This document shows, piece by piece, positions 1-12,274 of a DNA stretch of 64,000 nucleotides. Origin of the DNA: Ophiura sarsii (lineage: Eukaryota; Echinodermata; Ophiuroidea; Amphilepidida; Ophiuridae); assembly GCA_035610835.1 (NCBI GenBank), contig CM069443.1, positions 64,327,577 through 64,391,576 on the forward strand, written 5' to 3'. The position numbers were made by a program, and so were the translations under genes. A model generated the notes under the pieces. That model was not told the origin of the DNA. It made no database searches and saw nothing but the letters and a program-made list of their open reading frames with translations. Positions within the stretch are counted from its first letter, which is position 1, and each line of letters begins with the position of its first letter.

Positions 1-284
1 TATATCAGAATTATGCTTCATCAAATATCAATATCAACATTGTGAGATGTTTGCATTTGATTAAATCTGCTCATCTAATGATAAAGATATTTATATATTG
101 TAAAAGCTGAAATGTTCGCGATGGTTTTATTTTCGCACTTTTCGGACAAATTTAACCGTAAAAATTATAACGTGCGAAAATAATGTTTTCAACATTCATG
201 AAGTGCATCCAGAAGGTCGCCCGTGAAAAAAACAATTAGCGAAATATCTATTTAAATCTGCTCATCTAATGATAAATATATTTA

Positions 285-481
285 TATACTGTAAAAGCTG
301 AAATGTTCGTGATGGTTTTATTTTCGCACTTTTCGCACAAATTTAACCGCAAAAATTATAACGTGCGAAAATAATGTTTTCAACATTCATGCAGTGCATC
401 CAGAAGGTCGCCCGCGAAAAAAACAATTCGCGAAAGATCTATGATATCAAAATGCGCGAAAATATTGGCTTTTACAGTATA
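285..481. mobile_element. Short TIR element (TACTGTAAAAGC ends) with an upstream tandem copy
   Basis: The ends are TATACTGTAAAAGC and GCTTTTACAGTATA. A direct duplicate of most of it precedes it, starting at about 61 (period 191 bp, 'ttaaatctgctcatctaatg' at 61 and 252). The family recurs at 13.8-14.3, 48.6, 56.7, 59.0 and 62.8 kb. Confidence 0.75.
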
Positions 482-542
482 AGAGCAGTGACATGCAAAA
501 GATGTAAGTGACAGACATCAATAATATTTCACAGCACAGTAA

Positions 543-950
543 GTTTAAATTAGGGATAGAGAAAATGTGCTATCACGCAAAAGCGCACAAAAAACCCAAC
601 TTTTTGGCCAAAAATAACACTTTTTTCATTCCACGGCACACTATTTCAAAAAGTGTCAAAATTAAAAAATAATGTCTATTTACCAAAAAATCAACAAACT
701 GCATTAGTGTGGTAGTGTTCTAGACTTTGTTTAGTTTGAATTTAGTTATTAATGGAAAATAAAGGTTTTGACAATTTAACAAGAAATGTGTAAACATCGA
801 AAAACGCAACATAGCCGCGTATTGTGGGTTATTTTTTACGCATGGCATATTTTAGTGCTTCAAAAGCACCTTTTGCCCCCAAAAAACACTTTTCTAAAAT
901 CAGGCAGCACATCTTTTAAAAAGAGTAAATTCGCTATTCCTAGTTTAAAT
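543..950. mobile_element. Imperfect TIR element
   Basis: TTTAAATTAGGGATAG at the left mirrors ctattcctagtttaaat at the right. The interior is AT-rich with 'gcgcacaaaaaa'-like runs and no coding signal. Confidence 0.5.
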
Positions 951-1268
951 ATTTGAATATTTTGCTGGACTCCATTTTTGTAGAATATAATCACACACAA
1001 AAAACCTATAAATTATTTTGCATATATTCTTATTAATAAATTTAAATCTTGTTTCTAAATTCAATAATTTGCAAAATAAAAATTGCAACAAAATATATAC
1101 ATAGAAATGTGTGCCATTCAAGTATCATTTGGTCACAATGTGTTAAGATGTCTAATCTAATTTTAATTGGATACAGGCTCCCTATTATTTTTAACTGCGT
1201 GATCGGACACATTATATTTTAAACATTTCATGCATCGCCATGCAACTGCAAATATAGAAACATGATAA
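951..1268. other. Non-coding AT-rich stretch
   Basis: I see no gene, exon or structured repeat here. Confidence 0.6.
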
Positions 1269-1269
1269 T

Positions 1270-1629
1270 TTAAAGGAGCACTGAGAAATTGCCAAGAAAA
1301 AATATTTTTTTAGAAATTAAATTAATTCACTAGAAAGGTATACGTAGGAACCCTGAAGAGTAATAATTTGTGGGAAACTGGTTGAATGATGGCGCTAGAT
1401 AGACATTTGGTTGAAGCAGTTTGTGTGGCGAGTGGTGCTGATAATTCCCATGGGATCTTCATCGAAATGACCAAATCGTGAAATTTAACATGATAGACGG
1501 CGAATTAAGGTAAACAGTTCCAGATGGTAGTTAGTATCGGCCTTAAAGTATCATCTGTGCAAAAAAACCTGATTACCAGGAAAATTGAGGGCGCACTCTG
1601 ATACGTATGATCTCTCAGTGCTCCTTTAA
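1270..1629. mobile_element. TTAA-flanked TIR element (AGGAGCACTGAGA ends)
   Basis: TTAA at both ends encloses AGGAGCACTGAGA and its reverse complement tctcagtgctcct. A related, larger element lies at 37740-39016. TTAA targets are typical of piggyBac and some other superfamilies. No transposase is seen. Confidence 0.75.
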
Positions 1630-1754
1630 ACACCTTTTTGTAATACAGTTCCTTCACTCGGACTTCACCTACTGTACCTGTATCGCACATTCAATGACCC
1701 ATGTCAATTTCTCACAGCTTGTGTATACTGCTGTCTCTACTCCTTTCTAAGAAT

Positions 1755-1906
1755 AAGCCTTATCGCCAATCGGGGAAAAGCCATTGATTATCCTTTTCTG
1801 ATGAATTGTGGGATAGAAAAGGGGGCATATTTTGCCCCTTTTCAATCCCACAATGCAACAGAATAGGATAATCAATGGCTTTTTACCGATTCGCGATAAA
1901 CCTTAT
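1755..1906. mobile_element. Foldback element, about 150 bp
   Basis: The arm 'aaagccattgattatccttt' is mirrored by 'aggataatcaatggcttttt', and the inner arms 'ttgtgggatagaaaaggggg' and 'ccccttttcaatcccacaa' also pair. The whole unit folds into one long hairpin. Confidence 0.85.
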
Positions 1907-1920
1907 GAACCCTGAGGTCG

Positions 1921-2184
1921 GTATACACAAAACAAGTTAAACCTGATCTAAATGAGGAATAGTCCTTCTGGAAGGACCCTTTTATTCTTTTTTATCCATT
2001 TTATTTTCCCTAGAAAAGTCCAAAAGTAAAATTGATGTCACCTAATTAGCCTAATATAACACTAAAATGTAGTGCCATTGTAAGGTTTATTTATAATGTG
2101 AATTGAGCTCATCAAAGCATAAAAAGATCCTTTTTGGGAGAATTATTCTTTATTTAGACCAGGTTTAACTTGTTTTGTGCATAT
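1921..2184. mobile_element. TIR element, family also at 51738-52471
   Basis: The ends ACAAAACAAGTTAAACCTG and aggtttaacttgttttgtg are inverted repeats. The interior 'catcaaagcataaaaagatc' recurs in the second copy. Confidence 0.8.
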
Positions 2185-3402
2185 GGACCTGCAAGTTTAG
2201 TATAATTTCTCAATGAATTGATTTCTCAATATGTTGTACATGTACATGTACGCAGCACAGAATATTCAAACTGTCTCTCTTCTCAAGTGAGCACCGTTAT
2301 AAACCCTAACATTTACTGTGACTGTCATGTTCAATCATAGAATATATGAGATTCAATTTGTTCTCTTGGGGAAAAGAAAACATTTATATGTAGCGCTGCT
2401 ACATGGTGCCATTAAAAGATAAAGGATCAAGTTCTGTTAATATACTTGATTGCGTACGACAACGGCCCTTATCTAGGCGTCCTCCCTGCCTTGATTTACC
2501 TGTTGAATTTCACCTACTCATTCGTGTTGCTAGTTTGGGAGAGTAGTTAAAATCCACCAACAAGTTTTCATTTTAAGACTTTAATAGGTTAAGTTTAAAG
2601 GGTATACTATTTTTAGAGCCCAACGTTTTCTGCTTTCTGTTCAAATTCTGTTTTGTAAATTCAACTTGTGCTTTCTTCAGTTTTTACTTCGAGCTAAACA
2701 CACCTCCATTTTCAGTGTTTGGACCAAGGTAAACATTAATTTACATGAAATATTAGGCATTTCTATTTGCTTAAGTGTATTTTTAGCTTGAAAATATTGG
2801 AAACAAAAAACATGAAATTCCACTTTCTAAAAAGAGAAAGCAGACAACTTTGGTCTAAGTTGTTTATTGTAGTTATTTGTTTGTTTGTTTGTTTTTGTTT
2901 TAGTAGTTCTTTGTATTTGGGTTTGTTATTTCTTGGTTTTTGTTTGTTTCCATGTGATGCGATCTGTGAAAACCCGCCACATGGTGGGATTTTTCATATT
3001 GAGATATTTATATCAGAAGAAAGCTGAATCTGTGCTGATTACTACAAAACAGTTTCGATAATTTTTCTGCGATCAATACAAAAAAAGTTTTGAGTGAATG
3101 ATGATTGTGATATCATAAAAAGCTACAAAACAAGAAATCATGAAAACAGGCCAAAAAGATACATAGTTCAATAGAATAACATTATAAAGTTAATTAGAAA
3201 AGTGACTTAAATAAGTTTTTGAAGGTGAAATTTCATGAAAGATGACACAAAGTATTGGAAATGAATTTTCTAAAAAATTAAAATGTAAAAAAAAAATTTA
3301 AAAAAATTTAACCCATAATCCCTAGTTCCCATCTGGCGACATCCGACAGGTTTACATAGATCCCATCACATGTTTATTTGTTTGCTTATACATTTGACTC
3401 AC
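2185..3402. other. Non-coding stretch before the SPRY exon
   Basis: AT-rich sequence with a short (TTTG)n run near 2876. On the - strand it should be intron downstream of the SPRY exon. I could not find the next exon here. Confidence 0.55.
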
Positions 3403-3676
3403 CTCAAAATAGTTTTGTCCCACCGCTAGCTGCGGTTCCATGATGCACACCCCCGCCTTGCCGGAGCCGTCCGGCACGTACACCATAGTGTCGTCTCGCC
3501 ATCGTAACAACACACGCTCTTGCCAGACGTGAAGCAGATGTTGATTGGCGTGCTGGTTCTGACGGATATCGTAGGCGTTCATGAATGGGGGGATGATAGG
3601 ACGCCCTCTGCCCTTATACATTTGTCGTAATCTATTAAAGGGGAATGGCGGTAACGGTGGCTGACCATCCATGCCA
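3403..3676 (-). CDS. Internal exon of a SPRY-domain protein gene
   Basis: On the - strand a strong acceptor (a T-rich tract ending ccttag) precedes 274 nt of open frame, which ends GAG/gtgagt. The exon has one split base and then 91 codons. The N-terminal half is proline- and arginine-rich (PPLPPFPF, KGRGRPIIPP). The C-terminal half reads VLLRWRDDTMVYVPDGSGKAGVCIMEP and QNYFE. The pattern of a short buried strand, GKAG, a conserved Pro and G-x-YFE is the start of a SPRY domain, whose remaining strands would be in the next exon. SPRYD3 is a possible match because it has GEVGCYVASRPL and NYFEV at the same place, but this is only suggestive. No flanking exon was found in the window; the gene would continue below position 1 and possibly upstream in 3.7-26 kb. 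That it is an exon is well supported; which gene it belongs to is not. Confidence 0.8.
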
Positions 3677-4202
3677 CTAAGGAAAAAACGGACAAAAGAT
3701 GAAATAAATTAAATGTCGGCAAGTTTTGCAAAGAAAATATACACGGAAGTACAAGAATTTTACACAAGAATTTTAGTTTCTAAAGAGTTTAATTTTTTAT
3801 TGTAAATCTCATAATCAGTGAGGCACACATTTGTAATGGGTATAAAGACTATAGTTCAATCAGTTCCAAATTGGCGAGAAATATTCATTTTTGATCTCTC
3901 TGCGCGAAAAAGTAATCCAAGCCGCGTTAGCCGCCGCAAGGGCTCAGGCAGCCAGCCATGTAGGGAGTGTTTTAATTACACATCCACTCTTGTAATTCAC
4001 AGTTTTTACACACCCAGTTTTTGTCCACATGGCCTATACTTTGTAATCCTTAAATGTACACACCCATTTTTTTGAATTTATACACATTTACACTCCCACA
4101 TCTTCAAATCCTGCCTATGAGTATGACCTAGTGTACGCCCGCGATTATGTCCACACACACGCCGTATTGGCCACACGCATGCGTCACACATACGATGGAC
4201 AG
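3677..4202. other. Presumed intron of the SPRY gene (- strand)
   Basis: The polypyrimidine tract and acceptor of the SPRY exon lie at its left edge. The small open frames are not supported by any motif. Confidence 0.5.
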
Positions 4203-4677
4203 CAGGGGTGTACTTTCGCGACATCCTGCGAGAATCCAAATGGATTCTCGCAGAGGAATTTTGCGAGAATCCATGGATTCTCGCAAATGGATTCTCGCAG
4301 AATATTTTTGCGAGAATCCTTTTTACTGAATTTAAATTCCGCATTTTAAACATTTATTGTACTATTGTATACTTAGAAAATAATAGTACACAAATTGAAT
4401 CAAACACTTCTTAAAATTAATTAAAATAATATCAAGAATAAGGCTATAAGCTTGCATAACTTCCAAATTCGGAAAGGTTTTTGACTAAGGGTCAAATACC
4501 AGTCATCTAAGGTCCTGTTTTGGACTTAAAATTAAGGGAAAAAAAGTTGTTGTTTTTTTTATTTTAAAAAAATGGTTGTTTTTTTGGGCGAGAATCCACA
4601 TGGATTCGCGCGGTAGTGATTTTACGCGAATCTTTACGCGAATCGATTCGCGGATTCGCGCCGAAAGTACACCCCTG
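4203..4677. mobile_element. TIR element rich in GCGAGAATCC palindromes
   Basis: Perfect 16-bp ends, CAGGGGTGTACTTTCG and CGAAAGTACACCCCTG, with GACAG directly outside each end. The interior repeats GCGAGAATCC..GGATTCTCGC palindromes. A segment 'gactaagggtcaaataccag' is shared, inverted, with 21763-22050. Confidence 0.88.
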
Positions 4678-4856
4678 GACAGTGCATTAGTTCTCTTGTC
4701 CTTTTGTATTAATCCGCTGCTGTAAAGGCGGCTTCGCCAATTTGAAACTGATTAAACTATAGCATTGATTTTTGAGAGTAAAGATAGATAGTTAATAGAT
4801 TTTGTTTTTAAAAAGAGGGTCTATGGGGCAACCAGAGGCTGAAATAGTACACTAAT

Positions 4857-5044
4857 CAGGGTCAGAAGTTTGTCCAAGGGTGCAAGAATCCATTAGATTC
4901 TTGCAAAGGATTTAGCAAGAATCTATGGATTCTCCTCACTTTCAAATAGTGTGTTATTAGACAGATTATCCATGAGAATCAACCTTACCGGCGGGAATCT
5001 TTGCGAGATTGAATTCTCTGATTCACCTCAAACTTCTGACCCTG
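4857..5044. mobile_element. Second GAATCC-palindrome TIR element, 188 bp
   Basis: Perfect 16-bp ends, CAGGGTCAGAAGTTTG and CAAACTTCTGACCCTG, flanked by exact CACTAAT on both sides (4850-4856, 5045-5051). The interior has degenerate 'gcaagaatcc' palindromes. Confidence 0.9.
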
Positions 5045-5109
5045 CACTAATGAACTGATGATTACTGATTTACATACATAAACGTACATGTGTTTATGTT
5101 CTCCATGTA

Positions 5110-5405
5110 AGGCCTAAAAAAGAGAGGTTTGATTGGCGTAACATAGAAGAAAAAATAGGGTAGGTAGGTTGGATTTTTTTTTTATTTTGATTTTTTAAAT
5201 CTGTAAAACGTCTATGAAATTTTATATACCAGCTTACATACAGACATAAACAAATGGCACAAATACACATTTTCACTGTCTTTATTTCTTTTTCTCACAC
5301 ACAATTTTTTTTTTTTAATTAAAAAAAAAAAAAATGTTTAGGGTCGGGGTGTAAAATAGGGTCGGTCGGTTTACGCCAATCAAACTTCTTCTTTTTTAGG
5401 CCTAA
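5110..5405. mobile_element. AGGCCTAAAAAAGA TIR element
   Basis: The arms 'aggcctaaaaaaga..tttgattggcgtaa' and 'ttacgccaatcaaa..ttttttaggcct' enclose a T/A-rich core with 'gggtcggtcggt'. The family recurs at 10998-11349. Confidence 0.85.
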
Positions 5406-7107
5406 GTCGTAACCATGGGAGTCTTATGAACTGATACAATATATGCAAACACATCTTGTGAGCCGATTTTTTCTTCTTCTTTTCTTCTTCTTTTTCAGAA
5501 AGATGATTGCATCAAATTTACTTTATGGTCTGAAAATAAAATATCTAAAGGGAGAAAAGAGTTAATTTCCCTTCCTCAAAACCAAACCCCAATAGCATTT
5601 TTTTAAATACAGAAAATGTCGGCTGGCAGCAAGAATTTGTTCCAAAAGGGACATTAACTAAACACACATACTTTTTAATTTCGTGAATTAAATCTATTAT
5701 AAGTCTGAAAAGCAATTACTCTTAGACAGACGCTGTGAGGTGAACCAGGTCATTAATTGCTTCCAATTACAGCCAAAAATATGTTTGTTGACGGTTGAGG
5801 AAATTAAGTGGTAAATACACACAGGATATAGGGCCCTGAAGCTAATTCATTATACATCACAAATGTGTTGAGCATTTATAGATTGATTTATCGTCAAAAC
5901 CTCGCATGTTTTTCTGGCCCTTCATCAGCATGTACATGTACATGTATTATAAAGTAAAACTAGCCCAACAGTAATGCATAGGAAGTGTTGCTTTATACAT
6001 GTTCAGGGGCAAGAAGACTGACAAGGTTTTGATAGATGTGTTTTTGGCCCTTAAACATGTTTAGAGCAGATGACCCAAAGGTTATACATAGGAAGTATAA
6101 CTTTATATACATGCTAATGGGCTAGATGGAAATTTTGACAAACAGCGACGTTATATTTATAAGTGTGTATACTGAGTCAGTTAAATTGAAAATCATCTCA
6201 TTATACAGTGTGCTATATTTTTTTTAAATAAAAATAAATTATATCCAGGTATGCCATGTTTAAATGATAAAACAATACAAGGGTTTCTCCCCACAAGGCT
6301 GTGTATACGCTTCAATTTGGGTCTCAATCCAATTGATATGAACAAATTAAAGGCTACTTTAATAATTTCAGTCTAAAATGTGTGAAGACGAATCAATTGA
6401 GAGCCTATTGAACCAGTTTCTAGAGGTCAATGACCAATAACATTTGTGTTGAGTTTACTGGAAAATTGTGAATCAAAATAAACAGATCGATCTTCACTGT
6501 CATTTTCAATCTAGGAACAGAACCAGGGGAGGGGGGCGGTCTTTTAAATAATAAAAAAATTATATTTTCAACACAACCCATGGGCAGGGAGTCTTGTTGA
6601 TGAAGTCCACATCACACGGCCTATAATAATATTCCACATTGAAAAGAGTGATATTTTCACCAAGCAACAACAAAATCAGTACAAAACCAATTACAAAATG
6701 GGGTGTTTTCAGAGTGTGTCCCCTGGTTGTCATCCAAAGCAGGTTGTAACATAGCTCCTCGTCTTTTCAAGGATCTAGGGTTGTAATCATACAGTAACAC
6801 ATCTAGGCAAACTTGTCTTTGATTTATGCTGGAGAAAAAAATGTGTCTGTAAAACGTTGATCAATTCGTAAATTATTCATGTGGTACGGCATCAATTTCT
6901 GTCATTGAATTCACGCTAACTGTTGGGTCTTATTACTACTACTGTGTTAAGTTCGACACACGTGTTAACCATGCTGAATTAAGTTATATTACACTCAAGT
7001 TGTAAATGAGTACAATTATTCAACATGGAGTGATGAAAACAAAATCCCTGTTGTATACAGGCATGTCGGTCGGTCTGGGTTTTTTTCCCTTTCTCTCTCA
7101 TTTTCAC
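5406..7107. other. Non-coding stretch
   Basis: I see no exon-like open frame with splice signals. 'tacatgtacatgta' occurs near 5931. A GGTCGG-containing segment near 7063 resembles the edges of the following element family. Confidence 0.5.
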
Positions 7108-7448
7108 TAAGGCCAACAAAAAAAAAAGTTGTGTTGCCCTCAGCGACCTACCCTAAAATCGTAAAAACTAGGGTAGCATTTTTTCTTTTTCTTTTTTAGA
7201 TTTCAATTTGATTAAAAGTGTCTAAATGTTACTATTTCTTGCTTAAAATGAATAAGTAAGCCTAAATAAGTGTTTTTTAGACTATTGTCACATTAGAAAC
7301 ATTAGTTAAATTGACATATGGGCCTATACCAATTTTGTCTTGACATAAACCATATATTTTTCAGCCCCAAAAATAAAATTGAAAAAAAAAATGAAAAAAA
7401 AATTGAAAAAAAAAAAAAAAAAAAAATCCCCACCGACCGACTGGCCTA
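7108..7448. mobile_element. GTTGTGTTGCCCTCA-family element
   Basis: The left end reads ggccaacaaaaaa then GTTGTGTTGCCCTCA; the right end has ccgaccgactggcct. The interior (7190-7340) is the reverse complement of about 41430-41590, so both come from one family in opposite orientation. Confidence 0.7.
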
Positions 7449-8095
7449 AATGTGTAAACATTTTGCCAACCAAATAGAAGACAATATATAGTTGCATGGT
7501 TAAGTTGTTTCATTTCTGCTAAATATGCACCATTGAAAAGAAAAGAAAAAATTGGCCAAAAGCTTGGAAGTCTTATCTTGCATTAAATCCCCCCGCCTCC
7601 CATCCCCTCTTGCCACTGTTAAGTCCTCCCAGCACCTTTGACTTGATCAAAAATCATGTTTCAACAATGAACCACGGATAGAGGCGGTGCAATTATTGAT
7701 TTGTATTCCAACAATATTGCCGGGATGTAACCTGAGCAGGTATCTGTTTTGAGATCCCACCTCCAAAATAATAAATAAATAAATATAAATAAATAAATAA
7801 TAAATTATCAAAATGATGCACTGCCCGTATCAAAAGTGCTCAATTCCTAAGAAGAGCGTAATATGTTGAAAAACAAGCAGTAAATTAAGAATTATTTATA
7901 CATAGTAACTGGCAGTTTCATGCACACCAACCACACAGGGTGGTGGCAATCTTCAGACTGGAGTACATCTAATTATAAAATAGTCAACAATAATAATAAT
8001 ATAATAATACAGCATATCCAAGTTATTGACACACATAAGTGGAATATCAATAATCCATAATAGGTGTGAAAGTCATTCACCAGATAGGATAATCC
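7449..8095. other. Non-coding stretch
   Basis: It includes a short (AAAT)n run near 7770. No gene signal. Confidence 0.5.
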
Positions 8096-8481
8096 AATAA
8101 ATAAATAAATAAATAATCCAATAAATAAATAAATAATCCAATAAATAAATAAATAATCCAATAAATAAATAAATAATCCAATAAATAAATAAATAATCCA
8201 ATAAATAAATAAATAATCCAATAAATAAATAAATAATCCAATAAATAAATAAATAATCCAATAAATAAATAAATAATCCAATAAATAAATAAATAATCCA
8301 ATAAATAAATAAATAATCCAATAAATAAATAAATAATCCAATAAATAAATAAATAATCCAATAAATGAATAAATAATCCAATAAATAAATAAATAATCCA
8401 ATAAATAAATAAATAATCCAATAAATAAATAAATAATCCAATAAATAAATAAATAATCCAATAAATAAATAAATAATCCAA

Positions 8482-8544
<63 letters not shown>

Positions 8545-8797
8545 ATATAAATAAATAAATATAAATAAATATAAATAAATATAAATAAATATAAATAAAT
8601 ATAAATAAATAAAAATAAATATAAATAAATAAATATAAATAAATATAAATTAATATAAATTAATATAAATAAATATAAATAAATATAAATAAATATAAAT
8701 AAATATAAATAAATATAAATATAAATATAAATAAATATAAATAAATATAAATAAATATAAATAAATATAAATAAATATAAATAAATATAAATAAATA

Positions 8798-8836
<39 letters not shown>

Positions 8837-8839
8837 ATA
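8096..8839. repeat. 20-bp minisatellite passing into (AAAT)n and 10-bp repeats
   Basis: Nineteen head-to-tail copies of ataaataaataaataatcca (8101-8480), with only one visible substitution near 8366. They are followed by (AAAT)n to about 8546, then repeats of ataaataaat to about 8808, then (AAAT)n again. All three reading frames are open by chance. Confidence 0.97.
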
Positions 8840-9258
8840 GTAAGTTAGTAAATAATTAAATTAATTATTTAGACAATTAAAATTTGCTAAACATTTTAAT
8901 TGCCAAATGACCAAAATGTTGATACAATTCACCAGTGAAGTGTTATGTGTAATCTTATTATCAGTTTATCACCATTGCATCTGGATCATGCTGAATCCCA
9001 ATCAAAATGATCGCCACATAATGTCTTTGGCGTGAACCATCACACCAAAATGTGCGTGATCCAGTTACCAGGGGGTTATATAATCACTTCCATAGTCATG
9101 GCCAGAACAAAATGTCAACAAAACTTTGAAAATGTCCCTTCATGAAGAATATTCCCGTCAAATGTGTATGTATTTCTTTATTTGATACCCAAAATTTCCC
9201 TCCAAAGTAAAAATGTCCAGGTAACCAGGTTCCAGAGTTCCCTTTTTCCAGCCATGTC
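8840..9258. other. Non-coding stretch
   Basis: No gene, exon or clear repeat recognised. Confidence 0.5.
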
Positions 9259-9661
9259 CATTAGGCCAACAAAAAAAAAAGTTGTGTTGCCCTCACAAGC
9301 CTAAAATCGGGAAGGTCGGCCGGCCAGATTTTTTAAATTTCTTTTTTTAAATGTTACCAATTTAACGATTTTATACCTATTATTTCAGTCAACATGTGTG
9401 AAGATACTAAGGAAAATGCTAACTGGATGTATTTTCGACCCAATGGTGAATATTTTGGTTTCTTGCCCATCTCTGTGCAATTTTCACAGATTGGAAGATC
9501 TTGAGAAGAAAAAAATCTTGAAAAAAAATCTTGAAGAAAAAAAATCTTGAAAAAAAATCTTGGGAAAAAAAAAATCTTACAAAAAAGAGAAAAAGAAGAA
9601 GAAATTCTTTAAAAAGAAAAATACCCGACCCACATTCTCGGAATTTTGACCCGGTCGGATG
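9259..9661. mobile_element. Partial GTTGTGTTGCCCTCA-family element
   Basis: The left end is ggccaacaaaaaa-GTTGTGTTGCCCTCA. A 'ggtcggccggcc' word and tandem 'aaaaaaatcttga' units follow. The right arm is degraded, ending near 'cccggtcgga'. Confidence 0.55.
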
Positions 9662-9910
9662 AGAGCATTACAACTATTTTTGTTTTGCCTTACAGTGAAT
9701 ATGGCCTATTATAGCTATGCCCCATGTATAATGGACTATAACAGTACCAGTATATTAAATTCTGTATCATTGAACTTTTATTTTATTAAAATATCTATTA
9801 CTCATCAGCTCATAAAAACAAATACAAACGTGACATACAATTGATATGAATCATAACCCAGAACCAGAATACAAAGACAACGTAATAACAGTTCATGTTG
9901 TAGATGAATA

Positions 9911-10293
9911 AGGCAACAAAAAAAGAGTTGACTTGCCCTTTCAGGGCCAGAGTCTGGGTCGGACGGTCGGATTTTTCTTCTTCTTTTTTCTTTCTTTTTT
10001 AAAATTTAAACAGGGAGATACTACACAAAAACACGTTTTAAAGAAGAAGAAAAAATGATTTTTTTTTTGGATTTTTTTGGATTTTTTTTGGATTTTTTTA
10101 AATTTTTTAAATTTTTTAAACAAGCATGTTTTCATCTTTCTTTATTGTTATGTGCTTCTTTCAATTTAAAAAAAAAAAAAATTTTTTTTTTTTTTTTTTT
10201 TACTTAGAAAAAAAATAAAAATAGCGACCCTAGATTTCCGAAAATTCAGGTCAGTCGGAAAGGGCAAGTCAACTTTTTTTTGTTTTTTGGCCT
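9911..10293. mobile_element. GGC..AAGTCAACTC TIR element
   Basis: The left 'agagttgacttgccctttc' and right 'aaagggcaagtcaactttt' arms are inverted, ending in aggc and gcct. The core is T/A homopolymer with 'ggtcggacggtcgga'. Related in design to the 7.1, 9.3 and 41.2 kb elements. Confidence 0.8.
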
Positions 10294-10613
10294 AAGGCTG
10301 GCTGGCTGGCCTCTGTCTGCATCCATTATGATAAATTTATAACATGATATCATGGAATATATGTGTATCATTCATCATTTGCCATTCATTGCATTGAATT
10401 TGAAAGTAGTGAATCACAAACCTGAAGCCAGCCAGAAACCAGAATAATAAAGGCAAAGAAAAAATAATATCTGTCTCACATACGTAAGTATGTGGAGTCA
10501 CTTTTGCCGCATTAACCCAACGTGGTGAGCTCAATTTTAGGTGTGTTTTTTAATTGTACGAACAGGGGGGAGTGGACCAAAAAACAAAACAAAATTCTAA
10601 AGCTATTATTTCT

Positions 10614-10651
<38 letters not shown>

Positions 10652-10997
10652 AGTGCATATCGCAAAGCTATTTCTCAAATGTATGTGTGACAGGACCTAT
10701 TTTTTGGCCGGAGTAAGAAGAAGAGGGGCTGACTGCAGCCTAATAGCTAGAACTTCAAACTTCAAACTTGACATTTTTCATTTAAATGCACTTTCAGTCA
10801 TTTGGTATAGGGAATTAAGTGCTCTCATTTTCTAAACCAAATTGGGGTTTGTACTCTTGATGTAATATTTTCCTATGTACTTCCTTATAGCTAGAAGGAA
10901 AACACCTCTGTGACTGTGAGTCATTTACTAATAAAATACTGTGGTAACAAAAAATCAAGCTGGACTAGCTAGTGTCAGGTAAATTCACAGTTAGCAG
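10294..10997. other. Non-coding stretch with (AAC)n microsatellite
   Basis: A CAA/AAC repeat at about 10618-10651. Nothing else recognised. Confidence 0.6.
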
Positions 10998-11349
10998 TTA
11001 GGCCTAAAAAAAGAGTTTGATTGGCTTAACCCGACCGACCCTAAATACATCGCCGACCCTGAATATTTTAACGCCGACCCTGAATATTTTTAATTATTTT
11101 AAGGAAGGAAAAATTGAAATTAAATTTAAAATATTTTTTTTTAATTTTTTTTTTTAAATATTTTAAAAATATTTAAAAAAAAATGTATACAAATTGAACA
11201 AAGTATTAAAGTTTCTGACTGTTTGCTTTCATTTTCAGCTATTTTAAGTCCCCAAAGCAGGTGATTTAAAACAATTTTAAAAATCCCGACCGACCTACCC
11301 TATTTGTTTTTGTCATGTTAGGCAAATCAAACCATCTTTTTTTAGGCCT
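10998..11349. mobile_element. AGGCCTAAAAAAAGA TIR element (second copy)
   Basis: The left 'ttaggcctaaaaaaagagtt' and 'tgattggcttaacccgaccg' and the right 'caaatcaaacc..tttttttaggcctta' arms pair. The core has the same GACCGACC words as the 5.1-kb copy. Confidence 0.82.
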
Positions 11350-12274
11350 TATCTTATTGCCTAATACCTGAGCTTGCAGCCTGTCAAAATAGTGTCAAGA
11401 CTATTTCAGCAGGAAGATCATTTGATGACCGACCTAATTGATAACATTTCAAATGGGAACGTAGAGATCAGCAAAGTTGATCTGAAACTGAAAGGATTAT
11501 TGTGAATATCGGGATATTTTAGATTTAATATTTTATTGTGTCTGTGTCATATTTTTTGCCCTATTTACGACTTCCAGGAGTGAAAGTAACAGTGTGTCAG
11601 TTATGTTTTTGAAAAACTATTGTAAAATCAAGAAGACGACAAAATGTTATAAAATCACTATTAGGCCTATTTACCTTTAAATCATCATTCAACTGTGGCA
11701 ATCATTGTGTCACTTTCAAACCTGTTAATATGAGATAAATCAAAATAATAAGTAGGCCTACAATTAGACACAATTTTTTGTTTTGTTCAATTTTTCACCC
11801 AGAATTCAAAATATATAAACATACTAAGAATTCTTCTTTTTCATGTTTACAGTTTGTTATAATATATACTGTAACTAACACAAAGGGCCTATTGGATCAA
11901 AATTATATATATGGACAGAAAATGAAAAAAGTCCACTTCTACCCCCCCCCCCCCCCCCCCCCCCCCCCAACATACAAACAACTCTGATGAATTCGATTAC
12001 TTTTATTTGGTATTTTTAAAAACTCTGAACTAAAACAATTCAAATAGTTTAATCAAATGTCAAAATTGCATTCTACTTTTTGCATTTAGACGACAAAAAA
12101 ACTCAGGCAAACGAACCTCTCAATAAGGCGCTTTTGGGAGTCAAAGTTGTTGTGACATTTTTGGTGAAATTCAACCATTTTTAAAATTTTGAGAAAAATA
12201 ATTAAAAATGTAATTTTTTTGGTTGAACATATAGAAAATATTTGAAAAGAGGGTTAGTCGGCCCGTAGAACAGA
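11350..12274. other. Non-coding stretch with a 27-bp C tract
   Basis: An uninterrupted C tract at 11942-11968. No exon signal. Confidence 0.6.

Noticed and set aside
8101..8480. CRISPR array
   Set aside because: The unit is a continuous 20-bp tandem repeat with no unique spacers, and the DNA is eukaryotic.
7973..8481. Long open frames on the minus strand reading repeats of aromatic and Ile-rich residues
   Set aside because: They are chance translations of the 20-bp minisatellite, whose period keeps all frames open.
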